From positions 1 through 27,136 of the forward strand of contig JALONF010000001.1 in NCBI GenBank assembly GCA_025455085.1: a DNA stretch of 27,136 nucleotides, given 5' to 3'. Of this stretch, positions 8,520 to 16,913 are shown one piece after another. The notes beneath the pieces were generated by a model that ran no database searches, was not told the DNA's origin, and was given only the letters and a program-made list of their open reading frames with translations. The stretch is from Ignavibacteriaceae bacterium. GTDB lineage: Bacteria; Bacteroidota; Ignavibacteria; Ignavibacteriales; Ignavibacteriaceae. The translations under genes and the position numbers were made by a program. Positions within the stretch are counted from its first letter, which is position 1. Each line of letters opens with the position of its first letter.

Positions 8520-8529
8520 AAATCCTCTG

Positions 8530-9036
8530 TTAAGAAGCAAAAATTTCCTGAATAGTTTTTCCTCTTTTGTTCGCCATCGATTTAGCATCAACTTGCATCA
8601 GTAATCCATTCAAAGTCGCTTTAACCTGGTTATGAGGATTACTTGAACCAAGAGATTTTGTTAAGATATCCTGAACGCCAGCAGCTTCCAGAACAGCTCT
8701 TACACCGCCACCAGCGATAAGTCCGGTTCCTGGTGACGCTGGTTTTAATAACACTTTACCGGCACCAAACCTGCCGACGATTTCATGTGAAATTGTTCCT
8801 CTTCGAACGGAAACCTTCACAAGATTTTTCTTGGCATCATCAATTCCTTTGGATATTGCATCAGTAACTTCATTTGCTTTTCCAAGTCCAACACCAACGA
8901 TTCCGTTTCCATCACCAACCACAACGATTGCGTTAAAGCTAAAGCGTCGTCCGCCTTTTACAACTTTAGCAACACGATTAATGTGAACAACTTTTTCTTT
9001 TAATCCGTCTGTTTCAGTGGATTTAACTCTTTTCAA
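8530..9036 (-). CDS. rpsE: 30S ribosomal protein S5, TTG start
   Basis: S5 helps form the mRNA entry channel and supports decoding fidelity. The 168 residues contain the N-terminal double-stranded RNA-binding-like domain ([39 protein letters not shown]) and the C-terminal S5 fold ([20 protein letters not shown], then [14 protein letters not shown]). The start is TTG at 9036 with AGGAG 6 bases upstream; a TAG lies in frame just above, and the next methionine is deep inside the protein. The mRNA leader of this gene follows the tRNA-Gln gene by 37 bases, so tRNA processing would give rpsE a new 5' end. Confidence 0.98.
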   Translation of the reverse strand: MKRVKSTETDGLKEKVVHINRVAKVVKGGRRFSFNAIVVVGDGNGIVGVGLGKANEVTDAISKGIDDAKKNLVKVSVRRGTISHEIVGRFGAGKVLLKPASPGTGLIAGGGVRAVLEAAGVQDILTKSLGSSNPHNQVKATLNGLLMQVDAKSMANKRGKTIQEIFAS

Positions 9037-9073
9037 ATTGATCTCCTAAAATCTATCATTATTAAAATGGAAG

Positions 9074-9144
9074 CTGCCGGGAGAGGATTCGAACCTCTAC
9101 AGACGCCTCCAAAGGGCGTAGTCCTACCATTAGACGACCCGGCA
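9074..9144 (-). tRNA. tRNA-Gln (anticodon UUG) inside the spc operon
   Basis: The 71-base sequence folds into a full cloverleaf. The acceptor stem is TGCCGGG/CCCGGCA, the D stem GTCT/GGAC with loop AATGGTA. The anticodon stem is ACGCC/GGCGT with loop CTTTGGA, so the anticodon is TTG, reading CAA (and probably CAG) for glutamine. The T stem is AGAGG/CCTCT with loop TTCGAAT. The U1-A72 pair and discriminator G73 are the known identity features for glutaminyl-tRNA synthetase. CCA is not encoded (CTT follows G73). It is in the same orientation as its neighbours, 7 bases after the rplR stop and 37 before rpsE, with no visible promoter or terminator of its own, so it is probably cut out of the ribosomal protein transcript. 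Confidence 0.97.
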
Positions 9145-9151
9145 ATAAACA

Positions 9152-9511
9152 TCAGAATTGAAGTCCTCCCTCGCGGGCACCATCGGCCAAAGCTTTAACT
9201 CTGCCGTGATATTTGAAACCACCCCTGTCGAACACAACATTCTTAATGTTTTTCTCCAACGCTTTTTTTGCAAGCATATTACCGATTAGCTTGCTCTTAT
9301 TGACTTTACCTTTAATTGACTTAACTTCAGCTTTTGCCTCTTTAGCTAAGCTTGAAATCGCAACTAAAGTATTTCCGGTTGAATCGTCTATAATTTGAGC
9401 ATAAATATTATCGAGACTTCTGTAAACTGAAAGACGAGGTCTTCCTGCTGTTCCAGAAATCTTTTTCCTAATTTTTATTTTTGCTCTACTTCTTGATGTT
9501 TTCTTTTTCAT
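9152..9511 (-). CDS. rplR: 50S ribosomal protein L18
   Basis: L18 binds 5S rRNA in the central protuberance with L5. The 119 residues contain the family motifs [41 protein letters not shown] and the terminal [17 protein letters not shown]. The N-terminus is rich in Lys and Arg, as expected. The ATG at 9511 is preceded by AGGAG. The stop TGA ends 7 bases before the 5' end of tRNA-Gln, so a terminating ribosome would cover the tRNA start. Confidence 0.98.
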   Translation of the reverse strand: MKKKTSRSRAKIKIRKKISGTAGRPRLSVYRSLDNIYAQIIDDSTGNTLVAISSLAKEAKAEVKSIKGKVNKSKLIGNMLAKKALEKNIKNVVFDRGGFKYHGRVKALADGAREGGLQF

Positions 9512-9532
9512 TACAAATAAAACTCCTAAAAA

Positions 9533-10072
9533 TTATGCCCCAGCAGTCTTACCGGCTTTGCGAATAATTCGTTCATCTGAATATTTTATTCCCTTACCTT
9601 TGTAAGGTTCAGGTTTCCTGAATGATCTGATTTTTGCAGCAACAAGTCCAACTAATTCCTTGTCGATACCTGAAATTATTATTTGGGTCGGAGCAGGAAC
9701 CTCAAGCTTTACATCATCAGGCGGAACAAAATATATAGGATGAGAGTAACCGATATTCAATAATAAATTTTTCCCTTTAAGTTCAGCTTTATAACCAACA
9801 CCAACAATTTCAAGACTCTTTTTATACGAATCGGTAACACCGATAATCATATTCTGAATCAATGCACGAGTTAGACCATGTAAAGACCTTGTTTCCTTTA
9901 AGTCATCAGGTCTGCTGAACTTTATTTCATTCTCAACAATTTCAGCCTTGATTGTAGGATGAATTGTTTTGTGAAGCTCGCCTTTAGGTCCTTTAACTTT
10001 TATTACCTGACCTTCCAAATTAATATTGACCCCTTTTGGAATCTCTACAGGTTTTTTACCAATTCTGGACAA
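9533..10072 (-). CDS. rplF: 50S ribosomal protein L6, TTG start
   Basis: L6 has two similar domains and lies near the factor-binding region and sarcin-ricin loop. The 179 residues start MSRIGKKPVEIPKGV and carry the C-terminal signature PEPYKGKGIKYSDERIIRKAGK. The start is TTG at 10072, since TAA lies two codons upstream in frame; GGAG sits 8 bases before it. The MSRIGKKP N-terminus is highly conserved, which supports the TTG. It is the only large-subunit gene here that starts with TTG. Confidence 0.98.
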   Translation of the reverse strand: MSRIGKKPVEIPKGVNINLEGQVIKVKGPKGELHKTIHPTIKAEIVENEIKFSRPDDLKETRSLHGLTRALIQNMIIGVTDSYKKSLEIVGVGYKAELKGKNLLLNIGYSHPIYFVPPDDVKLEVPAPTQIIISGIDKELVGLVAAKIRSFRKPEPYKGKGIKYSDERIIRKAGKTAGA

Positions 10073-10095
10073 TCTTTAATCTCCGACTTTAAATT

Positions 10096-10491
10096 TTACC
10101 ATATATAACAAATTACTTCGCCACCGATGAGTTGATTTCTTGCATCCTTATCGGTTAATAAACCTTTGGGAGTAGAAATAACTGCAGTGCCTAAACCATT
10201 TAAAACTTTTGGCAACTTATCAGCCCCTCTGTAAACACGTAAACCAGGTTTACTTATTCTCTTCAAGCCATTGATGGCTGATATTCCGTTCTTATATTTT
10301 AAAACAAGATTCAGTTTCTTCTGTTTATTGTCATCAATTATTTCGTAATCAACTATATAACCTAGGTTTTTAAGAATTTCTGACAAACCAATTTTAGTTC
10401 TGGATGCAGGAATTTCAACACGCACTTTTTTTGCTTTGGCAGCGTTTCTAATTCTTGTTAAATAATCTGCTATTGGGTCTGTAACTGGCAT
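10096..10491 (-). CDS. rpsH: 30S ribosomal protein S8
   Basis: S8 binds helix 21 of 16S rRNA and organises the central domain. The 131 residues include [18 protein letters not shown] near the N-terminus, [20 protein letters not shown], and the C-terminal signature [19 protein letters not shown] with a closing GGEVICYIW. In E. coli S8 also represses spc translation; I see no equivalent site that I can support. It lies 15 bases after rpsN. Confidence 0.98.
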   Translation of the reverse strand: MPVTDPIADYLTRIRNAAKAKKVRVEIPASRTKIGLSEILKNLGYIVDYEIIDDNKQKKLNLVLKYKNGISAINGLKRISKPGLRVYRGADKLPKVLNGLGTAVISTPKGLLTDKDARNQLIGGEVICYIW

Positions 10492-10506
10492 TTATACTTT
10501 CTCCGT

Positions 10507-10776
10507 TTACCAACTTGATTTTTTTACGCCTGGAATTTCGCCTTTCAGAGCCATTTCTCTGAATACTAATCTTGAAATTCCAAATTTTCTGTAATAACTT
10601 CTTGCTCTTCCCGTAAACATACATCGGTTCTTTAATCTGGTCATAGAAGAATCTCGAGGAAGTTTCTGAAGCTCTTCATAATCACCATTCGCTTTCAGCT
10701 CTGCACGCTGCTTCCTGTACTTTTCATAAAGCATGTGTCTTTTTGTTTCTCTTGCTATTAAACATGTACGAGCCAT
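10507..10776 (-). CDS. rpsN: 30S ribosomal protein S14 (zinc-free form)
   Basis: S14 belongs to the 30S head near the A site. The 89-residue length and the lack of paired CxxC motifs identify the long, zinc-independent form; the equivalent region reads [20 protein letters not shown], with a single cysteine where the short zinc form has CxxC. The C-terminus [24 protein letters not shown] is intact. It is 8 bases after rplE in normal spc order. The contrast with zinc-type S4 and L36 in the same operon is noted under findings. Confidence 0.98.
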   Translation of the reverse strand: MARTCLIARETKRHMLYEKYRKQRAELKANGDYEELQKLPRDSSMTRLKNRCMFTGRARSYYRKFGISRLVFREMALKGEIPGVKKSSW

Positions 10777-10784
10777 TAAATCTC

Positions 10785-11438
10785 CTAAGCTGTTTTAATT
10801 TCTTTTTTAATGAAAGGCATTCCAAATAATTTCAATAATTCGTAAGCCTCTTTATCAGATTTAGCTGATGTTACTATTGTAATATCCATTCCAAGAACTT
10901 TGGTTATCTTATCAACATTTATCTCAGGAAAAATAATCTGTTCTCTAACACCCAGAGTATAATTTCCTCTTCCGTCAAAAGATTTGTCTGACAAGCCGCG
11001 AAAGTCTCTTACACGAGGCAGAGCAACATTTATAAGCCTATCAAGAAACTCATACATTCTTTCTTTTCGCAGAGTTACCATTGCACCGATGCTGAGACCT
11101 TCTCTTAATTTAAAGTTTGAAATTGCTTTCTTAGCTTTTCTAATACTTGCTTTCTGACCTGTTATTGATTCCAGTTCTCTAACAGCTTCCTCAAGAATTT
11201 TAGGTTCGGCAACTGCAGCTCCAACTCCCATATTCACCACAATTTTCTCGATTTTCGGAACTTGCATTACGTTATTATAGCCTAAGGTTTTCTTCAAACC
11301 GGGAATAACTTCAGCACGATAGTAATCAAAAAGTCTGCTCGGAATTTTAACATCCTTTTCGGTGGATGGTTTCCCAGCATCTTTCTTTGGTTTTTCTTTT
11401 TTCTCTTTTGATTCTTTTACTTGTTTTTTTTCTGCCAT
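10785..11438 (-). CDS. rplE: 50S ribosomal protein L5 with Lys-rich N-terminal extension
   Basis: L5 binds 5S rRNA and contacts P-site tRNA. The conserved domain begins near residue 35 ([20 protein letters not shown]), followed by [31 protein letters not shown] and the C-terminal [19 protein letters not shown]. The first ~34 residues are an added basic and acidic tail ([20 protein letters not shown]). It makes the protein 217 residues against roughly 180 usually. No ATG, GTG or TTG codon occurs in frame within the extension after the first ATG, so the longer start is well supported, though no Shine-Dalgarno is seen. Confidence 0.97.
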   Translation of the reverse strand: MAEKKQVKESKEKKEKPKKDAGKPSTEKDVKIPSRLFDYYRAEVIPGLKKTLGYNNVMQVPKIEKIVVNMGVGAAVAEPKILEEAVRELESITGQKASIRKAKKAISNFKLREGLSIGAMVTLRKERMYEFLDRLINVALPRVRDFRGLSDKSFDGRGNYTLGVREQIIFPEINVDKITKVLGMDITIVTSAKSDKEAYELLKLFGMPFIKKEIKTA

Positions 11439-11464
11439 CTGTCTAACAATAATTTAAATTCTGA

Positions 11465-11788
11465 CTAAATCATTTCTCCGCTTACTTTAGATACGCGGGC
11501 AATTTTCTTTTTACCTGTTTTCTCATCAAGGATAATTCTCGATCCAAGACGAGTTGGCTCATTGCTCTTGGGATCAAGTATCATCACATTAGAAGCATGT
11601 ATTGATGCTTCTTTTTCAAGAATTCCGCCCTGCGGACTTTTTCGGTTCGGTTTTGTATGCCGCTTCCTTAGATTTATACCTTCGACGATAACTCTATATT
11701 TCGCTGGGAATACTTTAAGTACTTTTCCGGTCTTACCTCGGTCATTACCGGAAATTACCATAACCATATCATTTTTTCTGATTTTCAT
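11465..11788 (-). CDS. rplX: 50S ribosomal protein L24
   Basis: L24 is an assembly-initiator protein of the 50S subunit near the tunnel exit. The 107 residues start with a KOW motif (KNDMVMVISGNDRGKTGKVL, about 5-24), followed by VEGINLRKRHTKPNRKSPQG and GGILEKEASIHASNVMILDP, all typical of the family. It lies 10 bases after rplN and 26 before rplE, the standard rplN-rplX-rplE order. Confidence 0.98.
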   Translation of the reverse strand: MKIRKNDMVMVISGNDRGKTGKVLKVFPAKYRVIVEGINLRKRHTKPNRKSPQGGILEKEASIHASNVMILDPKSNEPTRLGSRIILDEKTGKKKIARVSKVSGEMI

Positions 11789-11798
11789 AATAAACCTT

Positions 11799-12167
11799 TT
11801 ACAATACTTCGGGTGCTAATGAAACGATTTTCATAAATTGTTTATCTCTCAACTCACGGGCAACAGGACCGAAGATACGTGTGCCACGCGGTTCGTTCTG
11901 AGGATTTATCAACACGGCTGCATTCTCATCAAACCGAATGTATGAACCATCTTTTCTTCTAACTTCTTTTTTAGTTCTCACAATAACTGCTCTGGATACT
12001 TCACCTTTTTTAACTGTTCCGTTCGGCATTGCAGTTTTAACACTAACTACGATCGTATCGCCAACCGTAGCATACCTTCTGCCGCTTCCGCCTAATACCC
12101 TGATGCATCTCACTTTCTTTGCACCGGAATTATCGGCCACGATCAGATTTGTTTCTTCCTGTATCAT
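11799..12167 (-). CDS. rplN: 50S ribosomal protein L14
   Basis: L14 forms intersubunit bridges and binds 23S rRNA. The 122 residues are exactly the usual length, beginning [20 protein letters not shown] and holding the signature [20 protein letters not shown] and [14 protein letters not shown]. It opens the spc cluster, but only 18 bases separate it from rpsQ and no promoter is apparent, so it is probably cotranscribed with the S10 cluster. Confidence 0.98.
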   Translation of the reverse strand: MIQEETNLIVADNSGAKKVRCIRVLGGSGRRYATVGDTIVVSVKTAMPNGTVKKGEVSRAVIVRTKKEVRRKDGSYIRFDENAAVLINPQNEPRGTRIFGPVARELRDKQFMKIVSLAPEVL

Positions 12168-12185
12168 TGCTCGTAATTCTCCTGC

Positions 12186-12443
12186 CTACTTGGCTTTTTC
12201 AATAATTTCGACTAAGCGCCATCTCTTGTTTAAGCTGAGTGGGCGTGTTTCCATAATTTTTACTTTATCACCAGGTTTACATTCTCTTTTTTCATCGTGA
12301 GCCATAAGCTTGGTAGTCTTCTTAAAGTATTTTTTATAAATAGGATGAGCAACCTTTCTTTCGATGGCAACGGTAATCGTTTTATCCATCTTATTACTAA
12401 CCACAACTCCAATCCTGGTTTTTCTTAATCCGCGTGCTTCCAT
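12186..12443 (-). CDS. rpsQ: 30S ribosomal protein S17
   Basis: S17 is an OB-fold primary binding protein of the 30S body. The 85 residues contain [20 protein letters not shown], the [19 protein letters not shown] region and the C-terminal signature [20 protein letters not shown]. Only 3 bases separate it from rpmC, so translation is likely coupled. It closes the S10 cluster. Confidence 0.98.
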   Translation of the reverse strand: MEARGLRKTRIGVVVSNKMDKTITVAIERKVAHPIYKKYFKKTTKLMAHDEKRECKPGDKVKIMETRPLSLNKRWRLVEIIEKAK

Positions 12444-12446
12444 CTT

Positions 12447-12671
12447 TTAAGCTTTTGCTCCTTTCACAAAGGTACCTGCTGTTTGTAATTCTCTTTCCCG
12501 AAGAATTGTCCTCAACCTTGATATATCTCTTTTCACATTTTTTATCTTCGCTGTATTCGTCAATTGTTTCAACTGATGAGAGAACTTTAAGTCAACAAGA
12601 CTTTGCTCTTCATCTTTAATCCTCTGAATTATTTCTTCAGTTTTCATTTCTTTTATTTCGTGAATCTTCAT
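12447..12671 (-). CDS. rpmC: 50S ribosomal protein L29
   Basis: L29 is a helical protein at the tunnel exit that contributes to binding of trigger factor and signal recognition particle. The 74 residues form two predicted helices, MKTEEIIQRIKDEEQSLVDL and the conserved NTAKIKNVKRDISRLRTIL. The start MKIHEIKEMKTEE puts a second ATG eight codons downstream; the first is kept because it is 14 bases after rplP and fits the spacing. Which ATG is used is not certain. Confidence 0.95.
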   Translation of the reverse strand: MKIHEIKEMKTEEIIQRIKDEEQSLVDLKFSHQLKQLTNTAKIKNVKRDISRLRTILRERELQTAGTFVKGAKA

Positions 12672-12685
12672 CTCAAAATCCTTAG

Positions 12686-13102
12686 TTATTCAAAGTCTGG
12701 TCTTGAAACCACTTTAGTTTTAATTGGCAGCTTGTGAGAGCAAAGCTGAAGTGCCTCATTTGCCATTTCCCTGGTAACACCTGACACTTCAAACAGAATT
12801 CTCCCCGGTTTAACAACTGCAACCCAAAATTCTGGTGCGCCCTTTCCCTTACCCATTCTTGTCTCAAGAGGTTTTTTAGAAACGGGTTTGTCAGGAAAAA
12901 TTCTAATCCAAACACGACCGTCTCGTTTCATTTTTCTAGATAGAGCAACACGACACGCTTCAATCTGTCTGCTGGTAATCCATGCTGGTTCAAGAGATTT
13001 TAAACCAAAATCTCCAAACGCAACCGAACTACCTCGTTTCGCGTAGCCTTTTCTTCTACCTCTATGTGCTTTTCTAAATTTTACTCTTTTCGGCATTAAC
13101 AT
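12686..13102 (-). CDS. rplP: 50S ribosomal protein L16
   Basis: L16 organises the A-site region of the 50S subunit. The 138 residues start [19 protein letters not shown], with AGGAG 8 bases before the first ATG, and include [40 protein letters not shown] and [17 protein letters not shown]. Length and all family signatures are normal. It follows rpsC by 21 bases. Confidence 0.98.
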   Translation of the reverse strand: MLMPKRVKFRKAHRGRRKGYAKRGSSVAFGDFGLKSLEPAWITSRQIEACRVALSRKMKRDGRVWIRIFPDKPVSKKPLETRMGKGKGAPEFWVAVVKPGRILFEVSGVTREMANEALQLCSHKLPIKTKVVSRPDFE

Positions 13103-13123
13103 AATGTTAGCTCCTGCTCAAAA

Positions 13124-13765
13124 TTATTCCATAGCTCTCTTGCCGAGTATTTCTCCACGGCAAATCCACACTTTAATTCCTATTGAGCCATAGATAGTTT
13201 CTGCTCTGCCATTTGCATAATCTATATCAGCTCTTAATGTGTGAAGCGGTATTCTACCATCTTTATATTGTTCAGTTCTTGCAATTTCAGCACCGCCCAA
13301 TCGCCCACCGCACTTAATTCTTATACCTTCGGCACCCATTCTCATCGAAGCTGTAATTGCCATCTTCATCGCTCTTCTGAAGGACACTCTTCCTTCAATC
13401 TGACTAGCGATATTTTCTGCAACCAGATAAGCATCAAGTTCCGGTCTTTTAATTTCTGAAATCTGAATCTTAACTTCTTTATTAGTTATCTGTCTTAATT
13501 CTTCTTCAAGCTGGGTTATTTCTTTACCGCTTTTTCCAATTACAACACCCGGTCTTGACGTATGAATATTTAATATTACATTCTTTGAAGTTCTGTCAAT
13601 TATTATTTTTGATATACCTGCTTTTTTCAATCTGTTTCTTACGTAGCTGCGAAGCTTTTCATCTTCTTTAAGTTTAGTTGCATAACTTTTGCTTTCGTAC
13701 CAGTTCGAGTTCCAACCTCTGATTAAACCTACTCTTAAACCAATCGGATTAGTTTTCTGTCCCAA
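13124..13765 (-). CDS. rpsC: 30S ribosomal protein S3, TTG start
   Basis: S3 lines the mRNA entry site and contributes to helicase activity. The 213 residues open with the conserved [13 protein letters not shown]. The type II KH domain shows the GKSG loop ([16 protein letters not shown]), and the C-terminal domain includes [20 protein letters not shown] and [20 protein letters not shown]. The start is TTG at 13765, five codons after the in-frame rplV stop with no ATG between, and AGGAG lies 6 bases upstream. Confidence 0.98.
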   Translation of the reverse strand: MGQKTNPIGLRVGLIRGWNSNWYESKSYATKLKEDEKLRSYVRNRLKKAGISKIIIDRTSKNVILNIHTSRPGVVIGKSGKEITQLEEELRQITNKEVKIQISEIKRPELDAYLVAENIASQIEGRVSFRRAMKMAITASMRMGAEGIRIKCGGRLGGAEIARTEQYKDGRIPLHTLRADIDYANGRAETIYGSIGIKVWICRGEILGKRAME

Positions 13766-13780
13766 AAATTTCTCCTTAAA

Positions 13781-14128
13781 TTATGCTTTTTTTGCTACTA
13801 TAATTGTTAAGTGACAGGATCTTTTCCTTATCCTGTATGCTCTGCCTTGCGGTGCAGGCGATATTCTTCTCAAAGTCGGACCAACATTGACGTACGCTTC
13901 TTTTACGAAAAGATCAGCGGGTTCAACTCTTACAGTTTCTTCTTTTGTATTAATAAGATTAGATACAGCAGACCTCAACGTTTTTTCCGCATCTTTAGAT
14001 GAATGCTTTGGAGAGAAGTGAAGAATCTCCAATGCTTTATCTACTGATTCACCTCTAATTAAATCAACCACCAATCTCATTTTTCTTGGTGATGAACCTA
14101 TAAATCTGTTTATTGCTCTTGCTTCCAT
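13781..14128 (-). CDS. rplV: 50S ribosomal protein L22
   Basis: L22 reaches into the exit tunnel with a long beta-hairpin, where macrolides and regulatory peptides act. The 115 residues include RFIGSSPRKMRLVVDLIRGE near the start and the hairpin region VNVGPTLRRISPAPQGRAYR followed by RIRKRSCHLTIIVAKK. Length and motifs are normal and no duplication or deletion is evident in the hairpin tip. It lies between rpsS and rpsC. Confidence 0.98.
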   Translation of the reverse strand: MEARAINRFIGSSPRKMRLVVDLIRGESVDKALEILHFSPKHSSKDAEKTLRSAVSNLINTKEETVRVEPADLFVKEAYVNVGPTLRRISPAPQGRAYRIRKRSCHLTIIVAKKA

Positions 14129-14147
14129 CGTACTTAATCTTTCTTAA

Positions 14148-14435
14148 TTAACCGGCTTTAGCTGCTTTTTCTGCTTTAGTGCCAGGATGACCTCTGAATA
14201 TTCGAGTTGGTGAAAATTCTCCTAATTTATGTCCGACCATATTTTCTGTAATGAAAATCGGAATCATTTTGTTTCCATTATGAACTGCAATAGTATGACC
14301 AACAAAATCAGGTGTTATGATTGATGCACGTGACCAAGTCTTAACTATTTTCTTTTGATTAGCATTATTAAGCTGTTTGATTCTTTCAAGCAGTTTATAA
14401 TGTATAAAAGGTCCTTTTTTTACCGAACGAGGCAT
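14148..14435 (-). CDS. rpsS: 30S ribosomal protein S19
   Basis: S19 is in the 30S head, next to S13, and contacts the 50S subunit. The 95 residues start [20 protein letters not shown] and contain the signature [20 protein letters not shown] followed by [17 protein letters not shown]. It follows rplB by 9 bases in the standard S10 order, suggesting shared translation re-initiation. Confidence 0.98.
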   Translation of the reverse strand: MPRSVKKGPFIHYKLLERIKQLNNANQKKIVKTWSRASIITPDFVGHTIAVHNGNKMIPIFITENMVGHKLGEFSPTRIFRGHPGTKAEKAAKAG

Positions 14436-14444
14436 AAGCTAAAC

Positions 14445-15272
14445 CTAATTTTTCCTTCTTTTAATGATGTATTTATTAGATTGATTTTTTCTTTTACGAG
14501 TTTTCAATCCTTTAGATTTCTGTCCCCAAGGAGATACAGGATGACCACCGCCCGAAGTTTTACCTTCACCGCCACCCATCGGGTGATCAACAGGGTTCAT
14601 TGCAACTCCTCTGACGTATGAACGTCTTCCCAACCATCGTGTTCTTCCTGCTTTTCCAAGACTAATATTTTCGTGCTCTGAATTTCCTACCATTCCATAT
14701 GTAGCTAAACAATCAATATTTATAAGTCTTACTTCACCTGAAGGCATTTTTAGCTGAGCTAAGTTTCCTTCTTTTGCCATTAATTGAAGAGAACTGCCGG
14801 CACTTCTTCCAAGCTGACCACCTTTTCCAGGTTTAATTTCGACGTTATGAACAAAACTTCCCAATGGCATTTCTTTAAGCGGCAATGTATTACCAACTGA
14901 AATTTCACTTCCAGGTCCGGAAGAAATCGTATCTCCAACTTTCAAACCATTTGGAGCAATTATATATCTTTTTTCACCATCAGCGTAGTGAAGCAGTGCA
15001 ATTCTTGCTGATCTGTTCGGGTCATATTCAATTGAAAAAACTTTTGCGGCTATACCATGCTTATTTCTCTTGAAATCTATAATCCTGTATCTTCTTTTGT
15101 GACCGCCGCCAATATGCCTTGAAGTAATTCTGCCAAGATTATTTCTGCCGCCTGATTTCTTTAATGCAACAGTAAGAGATTTTTCAGGTACAGATTTAGT
15201 GATCTCATCAAAAGTATAATTACTTCTGAATCTTGTTCCCGGTGTTACTGGTTTTAATTTTTTAATTCCCAT
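14445..15272 (-). CDS. rplB: 50S ribosomal protein L2
   Basis: L2 is needed for subunit association and supports the peptidyl transferase centre. The 275 residues include [20 protein letters not shown] and the C-terminal signature [18 protein letters not shown]230 is the equivalent of the functionally important E. coli His229. The basic tail [20 protein letters not shown] is intact. It is 21 bases after rplW. Confidence 0.99.
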   Translation of the reverse strand: MGIKKLKPVTPGTRFRSNYTFDEITKSVPEKSLTVALKKSGGRNNLGRITSRHIGGGHKRRYRIIDFKRNKHGIAAKVFSIEYDPNRSARIALLHYADGEKRYIIAPNGLKVGDTISSGPGSEISVGNTLPLKEMPLGSFVHNVEIKPGKGGQLGRSAGSSLQLMAKEGNLAQLKMPSGEVRLINIDCLATYGMVGNSEHENISLGKAGRTRWLGRRSYVRGVAMNPVDHPMGGGEGKTSGGGHPVSPWGQKSKGLKTRKRKNQSNKYIIKRRKN

Positions 15273-15293
15273 TTACTTACCTGTTTCTAAAAG

Positions 15294-15587
15294 CTAAACT
15301 GCTTCGAATAGCTCAATTTTTTCCCCTTCTTTAAGGGTGATAATTGCTTTTTTATATTTTGCTGTTTTGCCTGTAAATCTTCCTTTTTTTCTGAACTGAG
15401 TTTTTGTTTTTCCAGGATGATTTATAGTCTTAACTTCTGTTACATGAACATTGAACTTTTCTTCAATCGCCTTAGCAATCTGAATTTTATTTGCTTTTGT
15501 GTTCACCAAAAATCCATACTTGCCTTTGTCAGCTGTAATGTTTGTCATCTTTTCTGTGATTAACGGGCTGATTAATATCTGATGCAT
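15294..15587 (-). CDS. rplW: 50S ribosomal protein L23
   Basis: L23 is the main docking site of trigger factor and signal recognition particle at the tunnel exit. The 97 residues contain LISPLITEKMTNITADKGKY, the VNTKANKIQIAKAIEEKFNV helix region and the loop PGKTKTQFRKKGRFTGKTA. A single base separates its ATG from the rplD stop, so translational coupling is likely. Confidence 0.98.
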   Translation of the reverse strand: MHQILISPLITEKMTNITADKGKYGFLVNTKANKIQIAKAIEEKFNVHVTEVKTINHPGKTKTQFRKKGRFTGKTAKYKKAIITLKEGEKIELFEAV

Positions 15588-15588
15588 T

Positions 15589-16239
15589 TTAGTTCACCGC
15601 CTTTTCTTCGTTATCACCGAAAGTATTGGCAATTGCTTCAACAGCAGTATGCTGAAGGACTAATATCTGATTGTTGAGAATATCATAAGTAGAAGCTTTG
15701 CTTGCCTCCATCACACTGACCTTATTAATATTTCTTCCGGATTTGTAAAGATTAGTGTCATTCTTACCTGTTAAAAGAAGAATCTTCTTTCCGTTTAGCT
15801 TTAACGCTTCCATCATTGATACAAAATCTTTAGTCTTCGGCTTATCAAATGAAAAATCTTCAACTACTATCAACTGCTCATCTTTTGCTTTGTAGCTAAG
15901 TGCAGATTTCCTTGCAAGCTGTCTAACTTTTTGTGGAAGCTTCTGTCTGTAATCTCTTGGACGGGGACCAAAAATAGTTCCGCCGCCAATCCATAATGGA
16001 GAACGAGTTGTTCCGGCTCTTGCGGTTCCTCTTCCTTTTTGTCTCCAGGGTTTCTTTCCGCCTCCGCTTACTTCTGATCTTTCTTTTGCTTTATGTGTTC
16101 CCTGCCTCTGATTTGCAAGGAATGCTTTTACAGAAAGATAGATTGCATGATCATTCGGCTGAATGCCGAAGATTTCATCATCAAGCTTTACTTTTTTACC
16201 CGAAGGTTTTCCGTCTATTTTTAATATCTCTAATGTCAT
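15589..16239 (-). CDS. rplD: 50S ribosomal protein L4
   Basis: L4 extends a long loop into the exit tunnel and in some proteobacteria represses its own operon. The 216 residues contain the loop motifs GGGKKPWRQKGRGTARAGTT and RSPLWIGGGTIFGPRPRDY, then the helical C-terminal domain (LARKSALSYKAKDEQLIVVE). Its length is slightly above the roughly 200 of E. coli. No Shine-Dalgarno is visible upstream of the ATG. It sits 32 bases after rplC. Confidence 0.98.
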   Translation of the reverse strand: MTLEILKIDGKPSGKKVKLDDEIFGIQPNDHAIYLSVKAFLANQRQGTHKAKERSEVSGGGKKPWRQKGRGTARAGTTRSPLWIGGGTIFGPRPRDYRQKLPQKVRQLARKSALSYKAKDEQLIVVEDFSFDKPKTKDFVSMMEALKLNGKKILLLTGKNDTNLYKSGRNINKVSVMEASKASTYDILNNQILVLQHTAVEAIANTFGDNEEKAVN

Positions 16240-16271
16240 GATTATTCAGCTATTAATTCTTTTTTATAAGC

Positions 16272-16895
16272 CTATGGCTTAATCAATTCGACTATTGAAT
16301 TTATTGATCCCGGAACGGCACCTTTTACCAATATCAGATTATCCTCGGGAATAATTTTAATTACTTTAAGGTTACGAACTGTAACATTTTCAAAACCCAT
16401 TCTTCCAGCCATCCTTTGTCCCTTAAAAACTCTTGAGGGATAAGAACTTGCACCTATTGAACCGGGAGCTCTAAGTCTATCACTTTGACCGTGAGTCGTT
16501 CCACCGACACCGCCAAAATTGTGACGCCTCATTACACCCTGAAATCCTTTTCCTTTACTCTTTCCTCTAACTTTGATCAGTTCGCCTTCTTTGAAAAAAT
16601 CAACTTTTATATCGTCACCAACTTTAATGCTATCAACATCAAATCCCTTAAATTCTTTTACAGTTTTAAAAGGAGTCAGACTGTTTTTCTTGAACTGTCC
16701 TAAAACTGGCTTACTAACATGTTTTTCCTTCTTTTCTTCAAAGCCGATAGCTACAGCAGCATAACCGTCTTTTTCTTTTTTACGAAGAGAAACAACTTTA
16801 CAGGGCCCTGCCTGAATAACAGTAACCGTTACTAAATCTCCTTCAGCATTAAAGACGCTGGTCATTCCTATTTTTTTACCTAAAATTCCCGGCAT
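16272..16895 (-). CDS. rplC: 50S ribosomal protein L3
   Basis: L3 is an early assembly protein reaching toward the peptidyl transferase centre. The 207 residues start MPGILGKKIGMTSVFNAEGD and contain GKGFQGVMRRHNFGGVGGTT and APGSIGASSYPSRVFKGQR. The glutamine that PrmB methylates in E. coli L3 (in GSIGQNQTPGKVF) has no counterpart in the SSYPSRVF stretch, so that modification is not expected here. It follows rpsJ by 18 bases. Confidence 0.98.
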   Translation of the reverse strand: MPGILGKKIGMTSVFNAEGDLVTVTVIQAGPCKVVSLRKKEKDGYAAVAIGFEEKKEKHVSKPVLGQFKKNSLTPFKTVKEFKGFDVDSIKVGDDIKVDFFKEGELIKVRGKSKGKGFQGVMRRHNFGGVGGTTHGQSDRLRAPGSIGASSYPSRVFKGQRMAGRMGFENVTVRNLKVIKIIPEDNLILVKGAVPGSINSIVELIKP

Positions 16896-16913
16896 ATCAA
16901 ACTCGGTTTTAAA

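Noticed and set aside
8520..8591. Longer rpmD start inside rpsE
   Set aside because: It would overlap rpsE and add 24 residues foreign to L30; the ATG at 8519 has its own AGAGGA site.
9152..9260. Possible separate promoter for tRNA-Gln in the 3' end of rplR
   Set aside because: I found no pair of -35 and -10 elements at suitable spacing; TTCGAC and TATCAC are too far from consensus and only 15 bases apart.
11938..12300. Plus-strand frame of 120 codons across rplN and rpsQ
   Set aside because: It is the reverse complement of two conserved ribosomal protein genes; open antisense frames are common in such genes and no domain is recognisable.
12682..12915. Second same-strand frame of 77 codons inside rplP
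   Set aside because: It is an out-of-frame shadow of L16 with no initiation signal or recognisable motif.
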